A stretch of 64,000 nt of DNA, taken from contig NC_080056.1 in assembly GCF_026212465.1 (NCBI RefSeq), positions 16,047,319 to 16,111,318 on the forward strand, given 5' to 3'. This stretch comes from Amaranthus tricolor (lineage: Eukaryota; Streptophyta; Magnoliopsida; Caryophyllales; Amaranthaceae). The notes under the pieces were generated by a model. That model saw only the letters and a program-made list of their open reading frames with translations. It searched no databases and had not been told where the DNA came from. Made by a program: the position numbers and the translations under genes. This document shows positions 48,701 to 57,965 of this stretch, in pieces (the stretch's first letter is position 1; each line of letters starts with the position of its first letter).

Positions 48701-49677
48701 CTTGAGGAAATAACTTTATGGATTGAAACAATCTCCTCAATAGTGGTACAAGCGATTTGATTCTTTTATGTTAAAATAAGGATTTTTCAGAAGTAATTAC
48801 GATTGTTGTGTATACATTCGCAAACTTCGTGGAGGTGATTATATTTATCTCCTATTGTATGTGGATGACATGCTTATTGCTTCTAAGAGCAAGGTGGAGA
48901 TAGATAGGTTAAAAATTCAACTCGGTCAAGAGTTTGAAACTAAAGACTTGGGCACTGCAAAGAAAATCCTGGGTATGGAGATTAGAAGAGAAAGATCAAA
49001 TCGAAAATTGTTCTTGAGTCAAAAAGGCTACATTGAGCGGGTTATTGAAAGGTTTGGTATGTACACGTCCAGACATTTCACAAGCAGTCAGTGTTGTCAG
49101 TAGGTTCATTACGAACCCAGGTAAAGCACATTGGGAGATAGTGAAATGGAAATTACGGTGCTTAAAAGGTACCATTGACAAAGGTTTATGCTTTGGTGGA
49201 GATACATGTCAAATAAGTGGCTTTGTTGACTCGGATTATGCTGGTGATTTAGATAGAAGAAGATCTACTACTGGTTATGTGTTTAAAATACATGGGGCTC
49301 CAATTAGTTGGCGATCAATGTTACAAGCTACAGTGGCTCTATCTACGAAAGAAGTCGAGTATATGGCTATGGCAGAAGGAGTTAAGGAAGCAATGTGGTT
49401 GTGGGGACTTCTAGATGATTTAGGGTTAAAGCAAGATTGTGTGAATCTGAATTGTGATAGCCTAAGTGCTATTCACTTGGCCAAGAACCAGGTTCATCAT
49501 GCTCGTACCAAGCATATAGATGTGAGGTATCATTTTGTACGGGATGTCATAGAGGAGGGTAGTATTTCTCTTATAAAGGTGCATACAAATGAGAACCCTT
49601 CAGACATGTTAACCAAAGTTGTCTCAGGAAGCAAGTTTCAACATTGTTTGGAATTGCTAAGTATTGTCTTATGTTAG
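45778..49677 (+). pseudogene. Copia A gag-pol, multiply interrupted
   Basis: One ancestral polyprotein can be followed throughout. Gag starts MASTGGTVKVGKYEIEK; the zinc knuckle CFKCGELGHFKANC is at about 46498; protease WMLDSGASHHM at about 46688; integrase HTDVWGP and SDNGTEY at 47270-47490; RT YVDDMLI at about 48857; RNase H GFVDSDYAGDLDRRRSTTGY at about 49222. Frame changes occur near 47650 and at 49060. Stops lie at 46219, 46402, 46747 and several more from 47877 to 48777. About 146 bp is deleted in the RT-RNase H linker at about 49056. It cannot encode a working polyprotein. Confidence 0.93.
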
Positions 49678-49831
49678 GCATTACATGGAGAAATAAATGG
49701 AACTACGATCGGTTTGATCCCGGTTAAGGGTACGTAGGCAGTCATTGTAAAAATGGTACAACCGGATACGAATTATGCAATTTGTTCATCAGTATTTTGA
49801 ATGTCTTTAAATTATGAACGAGGTGGAGAAT

Positions 49832-50025
49832 TGTAGAAATAAGTGTTATTGGTTGTGAGATTAATTCTCCCTAATTTGAGGGGAAGCATTAATCATAATA
49901 GTAAGAGGAATTGTAGGAGTAAATAATGTGCGTCATTGTTTTCTTAAAGAACATTCCTTATTAGCATTCCTAATTTAGGGCTTACATTATTATATAATGC
50001 TTAGGTTGTAACGTTGTTTAATAAT
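49832..50025 (+). repeat. Truncated 3' LTR of Copia A
   Basis: First 194 bp of the LTR (TGTAGAAATAAGTG to GTTTAATAAT). The remaining half is missing and is replaced by the junction at 50026-50085. Confidence 0.88.
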
Positions 50026-50085
50026 GTACGCTCTGATACCAGAATTGTAGAAATAAGTGTTATTGGTTGTGAGATTAATTCTCTC
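50026..50085. other. Mosaic junction between the two inverted Copia copies
   Basis: Contains, in order, CGCTCTGATACCAG (a primer site in reverse orientation), AGAAT plus TGTAGAAATAAGTG (polypurine end and a second LTR start in forward orientation, 50046-50084), then integrase sequence on the minus strand. Junction bases overlap by a few nucleotides (CTC near 50081-50083). Confidence 0.8.
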
Positions 50086-51796
50086 TTTATGTAATCGGTA
50101 CCATTATCAGACCGAATAGTTTTTAGCTTTCGACCTGTTCTATTCTCAACCATTGCTCTCCACCGCTTGAAAATGTCGAATACTTCATTCTTATGCTTAA
50201 GAAAATAAATCCAAGCATATTTAGAATAATCATCAACAAATGTAACATAATACTTGGAAGCTCCCTTGGAAGCAACTTTAGCCGGACCCCAAACATCTGT
50301 ATGCACATAGTCTAACAATCCTCTGCTTTTGTGGTTGCTTGTAGAGAACTTTACCCTGTTTGCTTTTCCATACACACAATGCTCACAGAATTCCATTTGT
50401 GGCTTCTTCATGTTCTTCAACAAACCTTGCCCACTAAGCAATAATAGACCCTTTTCTGACATATGCCCAAGGCATATGTGCTATATCCTGGTGCATTCTG
50501 TTTGGTCTTTACTTCCACATATTCCAACTGCTAATTCACCTATAACAGTTGTCCCCAAAAGAGGATAAAGATTAGCATGACGAATTCCCTTCATCACTAC
50601 CAAGGAACCACGAACAACTTTTAAAACTCCATTCTCCAAGACTATTTTGCATCTATTTTTCTCCAACAACCCAAGAGAAATAAGGTTCTTTCGCAAATTT
50701 GGGATGTGTCTCACATCCTTCAAGGTTATTATTGTTCCATCATGCATCTTGACTCGGATAGTACCTAACCTGACAGTCTTACAAGCATGATCGTTTCCCA
50801 TCAAAACAGTACCACCATCTAAACTCTGTTAAGTTGAAAACAACTTCCTGTTTGGGCACATATAGTAAGATGCTCCTGAATCAAGCATCCATTTACCAGA
50901 TATCTCATTGCATGGTTCTGAAACCGAGTAACAATAATCATCCTCTTCATTTGAGACATAACTCGGCTCTTGTTTTTCTTGTTGCTTTCCTCTGGAGTTG
51001 CCGTTGTTGTTTTTCTTGAATATTACCCTCTTATTTTGGCAATTAGCTTTAAAATGACCAAGCTCACCACATTTGAAACATGGTCTTTCCGCAAGAGGTC
51101 TAGCTTTTGATCTAGACTTTCCTCCCTTGCCGCTTCCTCTTTCATTGCTCCTTCCTCTATTTGCAAACAATCCTTGTGCTTGTTCATTGTATTCTCTCCC
51201 ATTACTAGACATTATTCCACTTGTAGCGACCTTTCAAAGGTCATCCGCTAAAAGCAATGTTCTAGTCTTATCCATGGTTAGAGTATCACCCACAAGCATT
51301 AATGTTTGAACCAGATTTTCATAGGACTTCGGTAATGAAAGCAATAACATCAGTGCTTAGTCTTCCTCATCTACCTTCACATCTATATCCTTCAAGTCTG
51401 ATATAATCCTATCATACTTATTGATATATTCCCGGATTGAGGTGCCTGCTTCCATCTTGCATGTATACAATTTGGATTTTAAGTAGATCTTGTTTGCTAG
51501 AGTTTTCGTCATGAAATTTGACTTTAACTTTGACCACACGCCAGCGGCCGTTGCTTCTTCATATACCAAGAAAGCAACATCCCTCTCTAGGCACAAGATT
51601 ATAGCTCGCTCGTGCTTCAAGATCTAGTTCTACCCAATCCTCATCCTTCATGCCCTCGGGTTTTTGTTCTTTTCCTGCTAATGCCTTGTGCAACTTTTCT
51701 GAAATTATTTTTTATCTGCATTCTCCAATTATTTTTCCCATTAAAATTTTCAATCTCGTATTTTCCAACTTTTACCGTTCCATTAGTAGAAGCCAT
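50082..51796 (-). pseudogene. Permuted Copia, gag to integrase N-terminal half
   Basis: The gag start at 51796 (MASTNGTVKVGKYEIENFNG) is near-identical to Copia A and loses frame after KTRGHEG. Gag core 51620-51357, zinc knuckle CFKCGELGHFKANC at about 51080, protease WMLDSGASYYM at about 50890, pre-integrase and integrase to SDNGTDYIK at 50085. It shares with Copia A the in-frame TAA after the gag core (51359-51361) and the TAA at about 50829, so these stops predate the split of the two copies. Confidence 0.9.
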
Positions 51797-51860
51797 TATA
51801 ATTACTTTTATATAAAAAACTTTAACCACTTAAGGTTTTAACGTTGGCTCTGATACTAAT

Positions 51861-52225
51861 TGTTAGAGCTCTAGCAGCGGAAATGTGACTTCTAGTAAAT
51901 AATATGAAATCGAAAACTCACAAGAATTATAATATTTTAGGAGTCAACAAATAACCACTATGAAGGAAATAATAATTGTAAGAAAATAAACTTTTTTTTA
52001 ACCTTTCTTGATGTGGATGGTGTTCAAAATTATTAAACAACATTACAACCTAAGCATTATATAATAATGTAAGCCCTAAATTAGGAATGCTAAATAAGGA
52101 ATGTTCTTTAAGAAAACAATGACGCACATTGTTTACTCTCCTACAATTCCTGTAACTATTATGATTAATGCTTCCCCTCAAATTAGGGAGAATTAATCAC
52201 GCAACCAATAACACTTATTTCTACA
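51861..52225 (-). repeat. Single LTR of the permuted Copia
   Basis: 365 bp, reading TGTAGAAATAAGTG from 52225 down and ending GAGCTCTAACA at 51861. The primer site (ATTAGTATCAGAGCC) follows on the gag side and the polypurine tract AGGTGGAGAAT lies on the pol side. It therefore acts both as 3' LTR of one half and 5' LTR of the other. Confidence 0.92.
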
Positions 52226-52380
52226 ATTCTCCACCTCGTTCATAATTTGAAGACATTCAAAATACTAAACGAACAAATTGCGTAATTCGTATCCGGTTGC
52301 ACCATTTTTACAATGACTGCCTACGTACCCTTAACCGGGATCAAACCGATCGTAGTTCCATTTATTTCTCCATGTAAAGC

Positions 52381-54649
52381 CTAACATGGGATAATACTTA
52401 GCAATTCCAAACAATGTTGAAACTTGCTTCCTGAGACAACTTTGGTTAACATGTCTGAAGGGTTCTCATTTGTATGCACCTTTATAAGAGAAATACTACC
52501 CTCCTCTATGACATCCCGTACAAAATGATACCTCACATCTATATGCTTGGTACGAGCATGATGAACCTGGTTCTTGGCCAAGTGAATAGCACTTTGGCTA
52601 TCACAATTCAGATTCACACAATCCTGCTTTAACCCTAAATCATCTAGAAGTCCCCACAACCACATTGCTTCCTTAACTCCTTCTGCCATAGCTATATACT
52701 CGGCTTCTTTCGTAGATAGAGCCACTGTAGCTTGTAACATTGATCGCCAACTAATTGGAGCCCCATGTATTTTAAACACATAACCAGTAGTAGATCTTCT
52801 TCTATCTAAATCACCAGCATAATCCGAGTCAACAAAGCCACTTATTTGACATGTATCTCCACCAAAGCATAAACCTTTGTCAATGGTACCTTTTAAGCAC
52901 CGTAAATTCCATTTCACTGTCTCCCAATGTGCTTTACCTGGGTTCGCAATGAACCTACTGACAACACTGACTGCTTGTGAAATGTCTGGACGTGTACATA
53001 CCATAGCGTACATTAAACTGCCAACTGCACTAGCATAAGGTACATTATCCATGTATGCCTTATCTTCTGCTATAATGGGAGATTGTTTACCAGAGAGCCT
53101 AAAATGTGGAGCCAATGGAGTCACCACTGACTTAGCATCTTTCATCCCAAACCTTTCATCAACCCACTCAATGTAGCCTTTTTGAATCAAGAACAATTTT
53201 CAATTTGATCTTTCTCTTCTAATCTCCATACCCAGGATTTTCTTTGCAGCGCCCAAGTCTTTAGTTTCAAACTCTTGACCGAGTTGAATTTTTAACCTAT
53301 CTATCTCCATCTTGCTCTTAGAAGCAATAAGCATGTCGTCCACATACAATAGAAGATAAATATAATCACCTCCACGAAGTTTGCGAATGTATACATAACA
53401 ATCGTCATTACTTCTGAAAAATCCTTGTTTTAACATAAAAGAATCAAATCGCTTGTACCACTGTCGAGGAGATTGTTTCAATCCATAAAGTGATTTCCTC
53501 AAGCGACATACCAAATTCTCTTTACTCTAAACCTTAAACCCCTCAGGTTGATACATATAGATTTCTTCATCCAAATCACCATGTAAGAAGGCTGTCTTCA
53601 CATCAAGTTGTTCCAGCTCAAGATCTCCATGAGCTACAAGACTCAACAGCACCCGAATAGAAGTGTGTTTTACCACTGGAGAAAATATCTCATTGTAATC
53701 AACACCTTCTTTCTGTGCAAATCCATTGGCCACTAGCCTAGCCTTATACCTTACTTTATCTAGCTTGGAAGGATCCTCTTTCCTTTTGTATACCCACTTA
53801 CAACCAATAGCAATCTTTCCTATAGGCCATGGGACTACCTCCCATGTCTTGTTTTTATGAAGAGATTGCATCTCTTCTTCCATAGCAACCAACCAACTCT
53901 CACTATCTTTGTCTTTGATAGCTTGTTTGAAGGTGACCGACTCATCATCCTCCACCAAGAGTGCATATTCTACCAAGTTTACTAGCCGAAAATGTCTCAA
54001 AGGTTCGTCTGACCCAAACTTCTGAACTAATTTATAATTCCTCTTTGGCCTAGTAGATGCCAAAGAATCCTGCTGTTGTTGTTGTAGTAAATGTACATTT
54101 TCTTGCTGAATCTCCTTATGATCAAGCTCATCCTCCTCCTCATCTTGAGTAACACTAAGATGCTCCATCTGAACATGACTAGAACCTTGTTGGTTTCTAG
54201 ATTCTATCTCCACCACTTGAGTATTTGTAGTTATTCCAACATCACCATCATTAGGAAACATAGATTTCGATAAAGCTACCATTGATTTTTCATCAAACGT
54301 CACATCCCTGCTGATTACAAATTTAGAATCTTCTATGCTCCAAAGACGATATCCCTGAATCCCTTTTGGATACCCCAAAAAGATTGCTTTCTTGGCTCTT
54401 TCATCAAGCTTGTTATCCTTAACATGATAATAAGCCGTGCATCCAAAGACTCTAAACCTCTCGTAATTTGCATGTTCACCTGACCACACTTTATAAGGTG
54501 TGTCTCCATCTAAATACGAATGTGGGGATCGATTTACTATATAACAAGTTGTAGCAACCGATTCTGCCCACCATTCTTTGCCTAGCCCAGAATTAGAGTG
54601 CATACACCTTACCTTCTCAAGTAGCGTACGATTCAGTCTTTCTGCGACT
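52381..54649 (-). pseudogene. Permuted Copia, integrase C-terminal half to RNase H
   Basis: ERLNRTLLEK at the integrase break (54649), then GKEWWAESVATTCYIVNRSP, the RT core (EVVPWPIGKIAIGCKWVYKR, LVANGFAQKEGVDYNEIFSP), YVDDMLIASKSK at about 53345, and RNase H (SDYAGDLDRRRSTTGYVFKI) to a stop at 52381. Only two stops break it: TAG at about 53525 (from GAG) and TGA at about 53197 (from CGA). It retains the linker (KDAKSVVTPLAPHFRL) that Copia A has lost. Confidence 0.92.
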
Positions 54650-54907
54650 TTGATAAATTAGAACAGTGTAGCATAGTTTGGCAATTAATTCGCAATTTGC
54701 TCTCCAATTCAGGCTAGTCCTCTAATGAGGAATCTGGATTTAATTCTTGTTCCTCCTCCTTTACAGTCTACTCTATTACCCAAAACGTAGTGCTAAATTT
54801 GTGCGCATACAAATTTTAATAATAATAACTGCATCCAAATTATACTTTTTTGAGACTACGGACATCTACAAGAAAAGAGCTAAATTGACTAAAATAATTG
54901 AGAAATA
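54650..54907. other. Flank between the permuted Copia and the hAT fragment
   Basis: Non-coding. It contains AATTTGTGCGCATACAAATT (near 54797), a short palindrome-like stretch. Probably intron or interior of the interrupted hAT element. Confidence 0.35.
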
Positions 54908-55177
54908 TCAATAATGAAGTCCGGGGAAGAATTTAGGACATTGACTAATTCCATCTTTTGCAACTCCCATCAAATGTGCTCTAACTCTAGTATATGAACC
55001 ACTCTTTATTCGTTTGCAAAAGTTGCATTGCCAAGTATAACTACCCCCACCTCCACTCATTTTTTCCCCTTTCACAACATATTTCCACAAAGGATAATAA
55101 CAGAAATCACCCTCTTCATTTGTAGCATCACCACTTACATTGCACGAATCAGAGCCACTAGCCCCGCTACTAGACAT
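54908..55177 (-). CDS. hAT transposase N-terminal BED zinc-finger fragment
   Basis: From the ATG at 55177: MSSSGASGSDSCNV, an acidic linker, then PLWKYVVKGEKMSGGGGSYT and WQCNFCKRIKSGSYTRVRAH, ending LMGVAKDGISQCPKFF. The W, CX2C and H...C spacing is the BED finger that binds transposon ends in hAT transposases; the GISQC ending is typical of plant hATs. Only about 89 codons remain and a stop follows. The catalytic core and dimerisation region are absent, either spliced further away and lost, or cut off by the Copia rearrangement to the left. Confidence 0.75.
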   Translation of the reverse strand: MSSSGASGSDSCNVSGDATNEEGDFCYYPLWKYVVKGEKMSGGGGSYTWQCNFCKRIKSGSYTRVRAHLMGVAKDGISQCPKFFPGLHY

Positions 55178-56100
55178 GATTGAACTCTTCAAATTCAAAC
55201 AACCACAATTAAAGATTTATAAACTCCATCAAATTCCAGTAATCAAATTCCATCACAGTAATTTCATCAAGATTTATAAACAACCACAACCAATACAATA
55301 CAATACCAGTAATCAAATTCCATCACAGTCCATCACAGTATTCTCATCCACACCAAACAATCGTTCTTTTTTTTTCAATTTTTTATCAATACATTTCTCT
55401 CGCTCTAAAATGCCAAAAAAATAAATTTAGTGGGACAGTATAAAATAAACTAGTTGATGAAGAATCAAAGAAAGCAAATCACGGCTATTAAAAGGGTTCA
55501 AAGGTTAGTCATATCTTCAGTCTTCTGCAGGGTATTTCACTCTTTCTCTATTCAACCATTTCTCAAACTTCTTTCCTTTTCGATACTTTCAGATCGAATA
55601 TATTTTCTCAACCATGGTTACCAATACAGTAATCAAATTGAAATCAAATATCCATCACAGTCCATCACAGTAATCAAATTGAAATCAAATATCCATCAAA
55701 TTCCAGTAAAAATAAATGTTAAAACAACAACTCAACAAGATTAAAAATTTAAGATTAACACTAAGATTAAAGGTTAGAACAAGATTAATATTAGGATTTA
55801 GGATAAAGATTGAAAATACCTGAAACAAAATCAAAAAAATCGATTTTTAGGGAAGCACCACAGGTCCACAGCAGCTGTCGAGTGTTTGAGGAGCACTGGA
55901 GCAGACCACAGCACCACTCTGTGAAGCCGTCAGTGGCGGTGGCGTGGTGGAGGAGCAGCCGTTTTAGGGTTAGAGGAGCAGGCGTGGTGGACTGGAGGCG
56001 TGACCGCGTGAGTCCAGTAACTCAAAGTGAGATTTGAGATGAGAGTAAGTGAGAGTGAGAGCTGAAAATCCGTGACCGCGTGGTAGAGGGGTTTATTTCT
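55178..56100 (-). other. 5' untranslated interior of the hAT element
   Basis: Non-coding. It holds several near-repeats of AATCAAATTCCATCACAG and GAAATCAAATATCCATCACA (55230-55330 and 55620-55690). A plus-strand ORF at 55810-56037 is Arg/Ser-rich and probably chance. Confidence 0.45.
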
Positions 56101-56320
56101 TCAGTTTTTTCAATTTTTTTTTTTTAAAAACGACACGTGTCCCTAGCCGTGTCCGTCGCGTGTCCATGCCGTGTCCACGTGTCCGAAAAAATATTAAAAA
56201 ATTGGACACTTCATTTGACGTGTCGGACACGGATTTTCGCGTGTCCGTCGCGTGTCCGTGTCCGACACGTGTCGGACACGCAACACGTCACACGCCAGCC
56301 GTGTCCGTGTTTCGTAGTTT
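56101..56320. repeat. hAT subterminal repeat array (GTGTCC / GGACAC)
   Basis: At least a dozen GTGTCC or GGACAC hexamers in both orientations within about 200 bp, including CGTGTCCGTCGCGTGTCC and CGACACGTGTCGGACACG. GC content is far above the surroundings. It ends at about CCGTGTTTCGTAG, probably close to the terminal inverted repeat. Such arrays are transposase-binding sites in hAT elements. Confidence 0.65.
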
Positions 56321-56439
56321 AGTAATCAAGTTGAAGAACAAAATTTCAATTAAAACTCTTAGTTGGTTGGAAGCATTCCCAAGTTGTGCATTAAACGCTG
56401 CAGCCAAAATATCTCACTTATAGTGTTTTTTTACTTAAA

Positions 56440-57840
56440 TTTATAATTTATAACTATTACTAAAACAAAACACGGCTGACATCATCACCTTTTAAAATGG
56501 CTTACGTGTTGCTTTTTCCCCAAAAATTTTCCCTCTAAAATTTAATGATGACGTTGTGTTACTATAATTATTTTTGACTTACTACTTTCTTATTCTGAGT
56601 ATATTATTATTCTTATTAATTGTTTTTTTAACTTTTTAAGTCAAATCGTATTTAATGTATTAAAAAATTATACATTATATTTCATTTATTTTAATTATTT
56701 ATAAAATGTTTTCAATTTATTTATTAAATAAATATTATTTAGAGTATTAGATATTTTGAGATGGTTAAAACATAATATAGTTTTATTAGCATTTGTTTTT
56801 GTTATATATACTCTTGGTTACTTAAATACAATGATTAATTCTAATATAATTTAGGTTGTGACTATCTTTATATAAGTCACTTATATTTTTCATGAGAAAA
56901 ATTATCTTTGTTGTTTAAACTTATAAAATAATTTTATATATTTCTATGTATTAATATTTGATTTTAAAGTGTGTTATTAATAGTAATAATATTTAATACT
57001 TATAAAAATTAATTTAATAGTTATTTTTGTTAGCAAAAATTGGTACGTTATTTTTTATTAAAAAAATTCATAATTTCGTATTGTACCCAAGGTACGAACC
57101 ATTTGCTCTTTTATTCAAATAAAAAAATAAAATTATAAATATAATTATATTGTGCACAATGCAAAATAAAATATAATGTACGAAATGTATATAACTGTTT
57201 AGAGAGAAACGAAATATAACTATAATTAGGGGTAAAAGTTTGGTTTTTGGTTTAGATTCGATACAATTTCAAATCAAATCAAATAAAATTCGGTTTTGAT
57301 ATTTTCAGTTCAAATCCAAATCATAATATTTATAATCCAAATTGAACCGAACCGGATTTTAAAATACCAATCCAAATTGAACCGAATAGACCAAATTGCT
57401 CCGATTTGTATATTTTGCACCGAAATCAAATTTGCATGTATTGTTTCAAACTTATTCTTTCTAAAGCTCCTAAATAAATATTAATAATTTTAGGGTTATT
57501 AATTTCAAGAAGTAAAAAACTTTTATCAAAATTCTAAACATAAGGGCAAAAATTCAAACAAATCAAATGGAAGATATAACATGTCTTTAACATTTTGTTT
57601 TTTTCGGCTTTTCAGTTTTGTTGGACCCTAAATCGAGTCCAAACCTAACACCGAACTATAATTAAAATCCAGTCCAAACCAAACCAAATTTAAAATATAG
57701 TCAAACTAAATTACTTATTCGATTTGGTTTGGTTTGGTGTTCGGTTTTTCACCAAATTACTTACACCCTTAACTATAATATACAAATATGTCAGAAAATT
57801 TGATAAAGCCATGCATCGCACGGGTATTATCTAGTTATTT
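56440..57840 (-). mobile_element. Possible non-autonomous Helitron, minus strand
   Basis: CCATGCATCGCACGGG (57809-57824), read on the minus strand, is CCCGTGCGATGCATGG preceded by AACTAGATAATA. That is the hairpin-prone block next to the 5' end of many plant Helitrons. Near 56465 AAAACACGGCTGACATCATC resembles their 3' portion. The interior is AT-rich and non-coding. Exact ends are not fixed, and a hAT MITE is nested inside. Confidence 0.3.
57227..57771. mobile_element. hAT-type MITE, 545 bp
   Basis: Flanked by a perfect 8-bp duplication ACTATAAT (57219-57226 and 57772-57779). Ends are TAGGGGTAAAAG and, reverse-complemented, TAAGGGTGTAAG. The interior has the GGTTTTTGGTTT / GGTTCGG-type phrases common in this MITE group (TTTGGTTTGGTTTGGTGTTC near 57724). 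No coding capacity. Confidence 0.85.
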
Positions 57841-57849
57841 TACAACATT

Positions 57850-57965
57850 AGAACTGACTTACTTATCCAAGTTGGTCAGGGAGCATACAAGTGGTACAAC
57901 TAGTTCATGGTTCAAATCCCTAAAGCAACAAGGTGAATTTTATTTTATTTTATTTTATTTTTTTC
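57850..57965 (+). repeat. tRNA-like (SINE-type) Pol III promoter sequence
   Basis: AAGTTGGTCAGGGAGCATAC resembles an A box and D-loop, and 57909-57919 GGTTCAAATCC matches the B box (consensus GGTTCGANTCC), about 35 bp apart. A T/A-rich tail (TTTTATTTTATTTTATTT) follows. No acceptor stem can be closed convincingly, so it is a SINE head or a decayed tRNA, not a working tRNA gene. Confidence 0.4.

Larger units (their letters stand above)
45355..50025 (+). mobile_element. Ty1/Copia element A, plus strand, 3' LTR truncated
   Basis: 5' LTR 45355-45712 (358 bp), a primer site, degenerate gag-pol 45778-49677, a polypurine tract AGGTGGAGAA (49821-49830), and a 3' LTR that starts at 49832 but stops being homologous at about 50025. 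That leaves 194 bp. No right-hand target duplication can be checked because the end is lost at a rearranged junction. Confidence 0.92.
50082..54649 (-). mobile_element. Circularly permuted Copia element with a single internal LTR
   Basis: On the minus strand from 54649 down: the second half of integrase, RT, RNase H, 3' untranslated region, one LTR (52225-51861), primer site, gag, protease, and the first half of integrase, ending at about 50082. Mapped on Copia A, the two outer ends lie at about 47571 and 47497, so only about 73 bp of integrase is absent. Its length of 4,568 bp agrees with one LTR plus one internal region minus that gap (about 4,557). Confidence 0.88.

Noticed and set aside
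57850..57965. Functional tRNA gene
   Set aside because: A and B boxes are present but no acceptor or anticodon stem closes; SINE-type remnant preferred.
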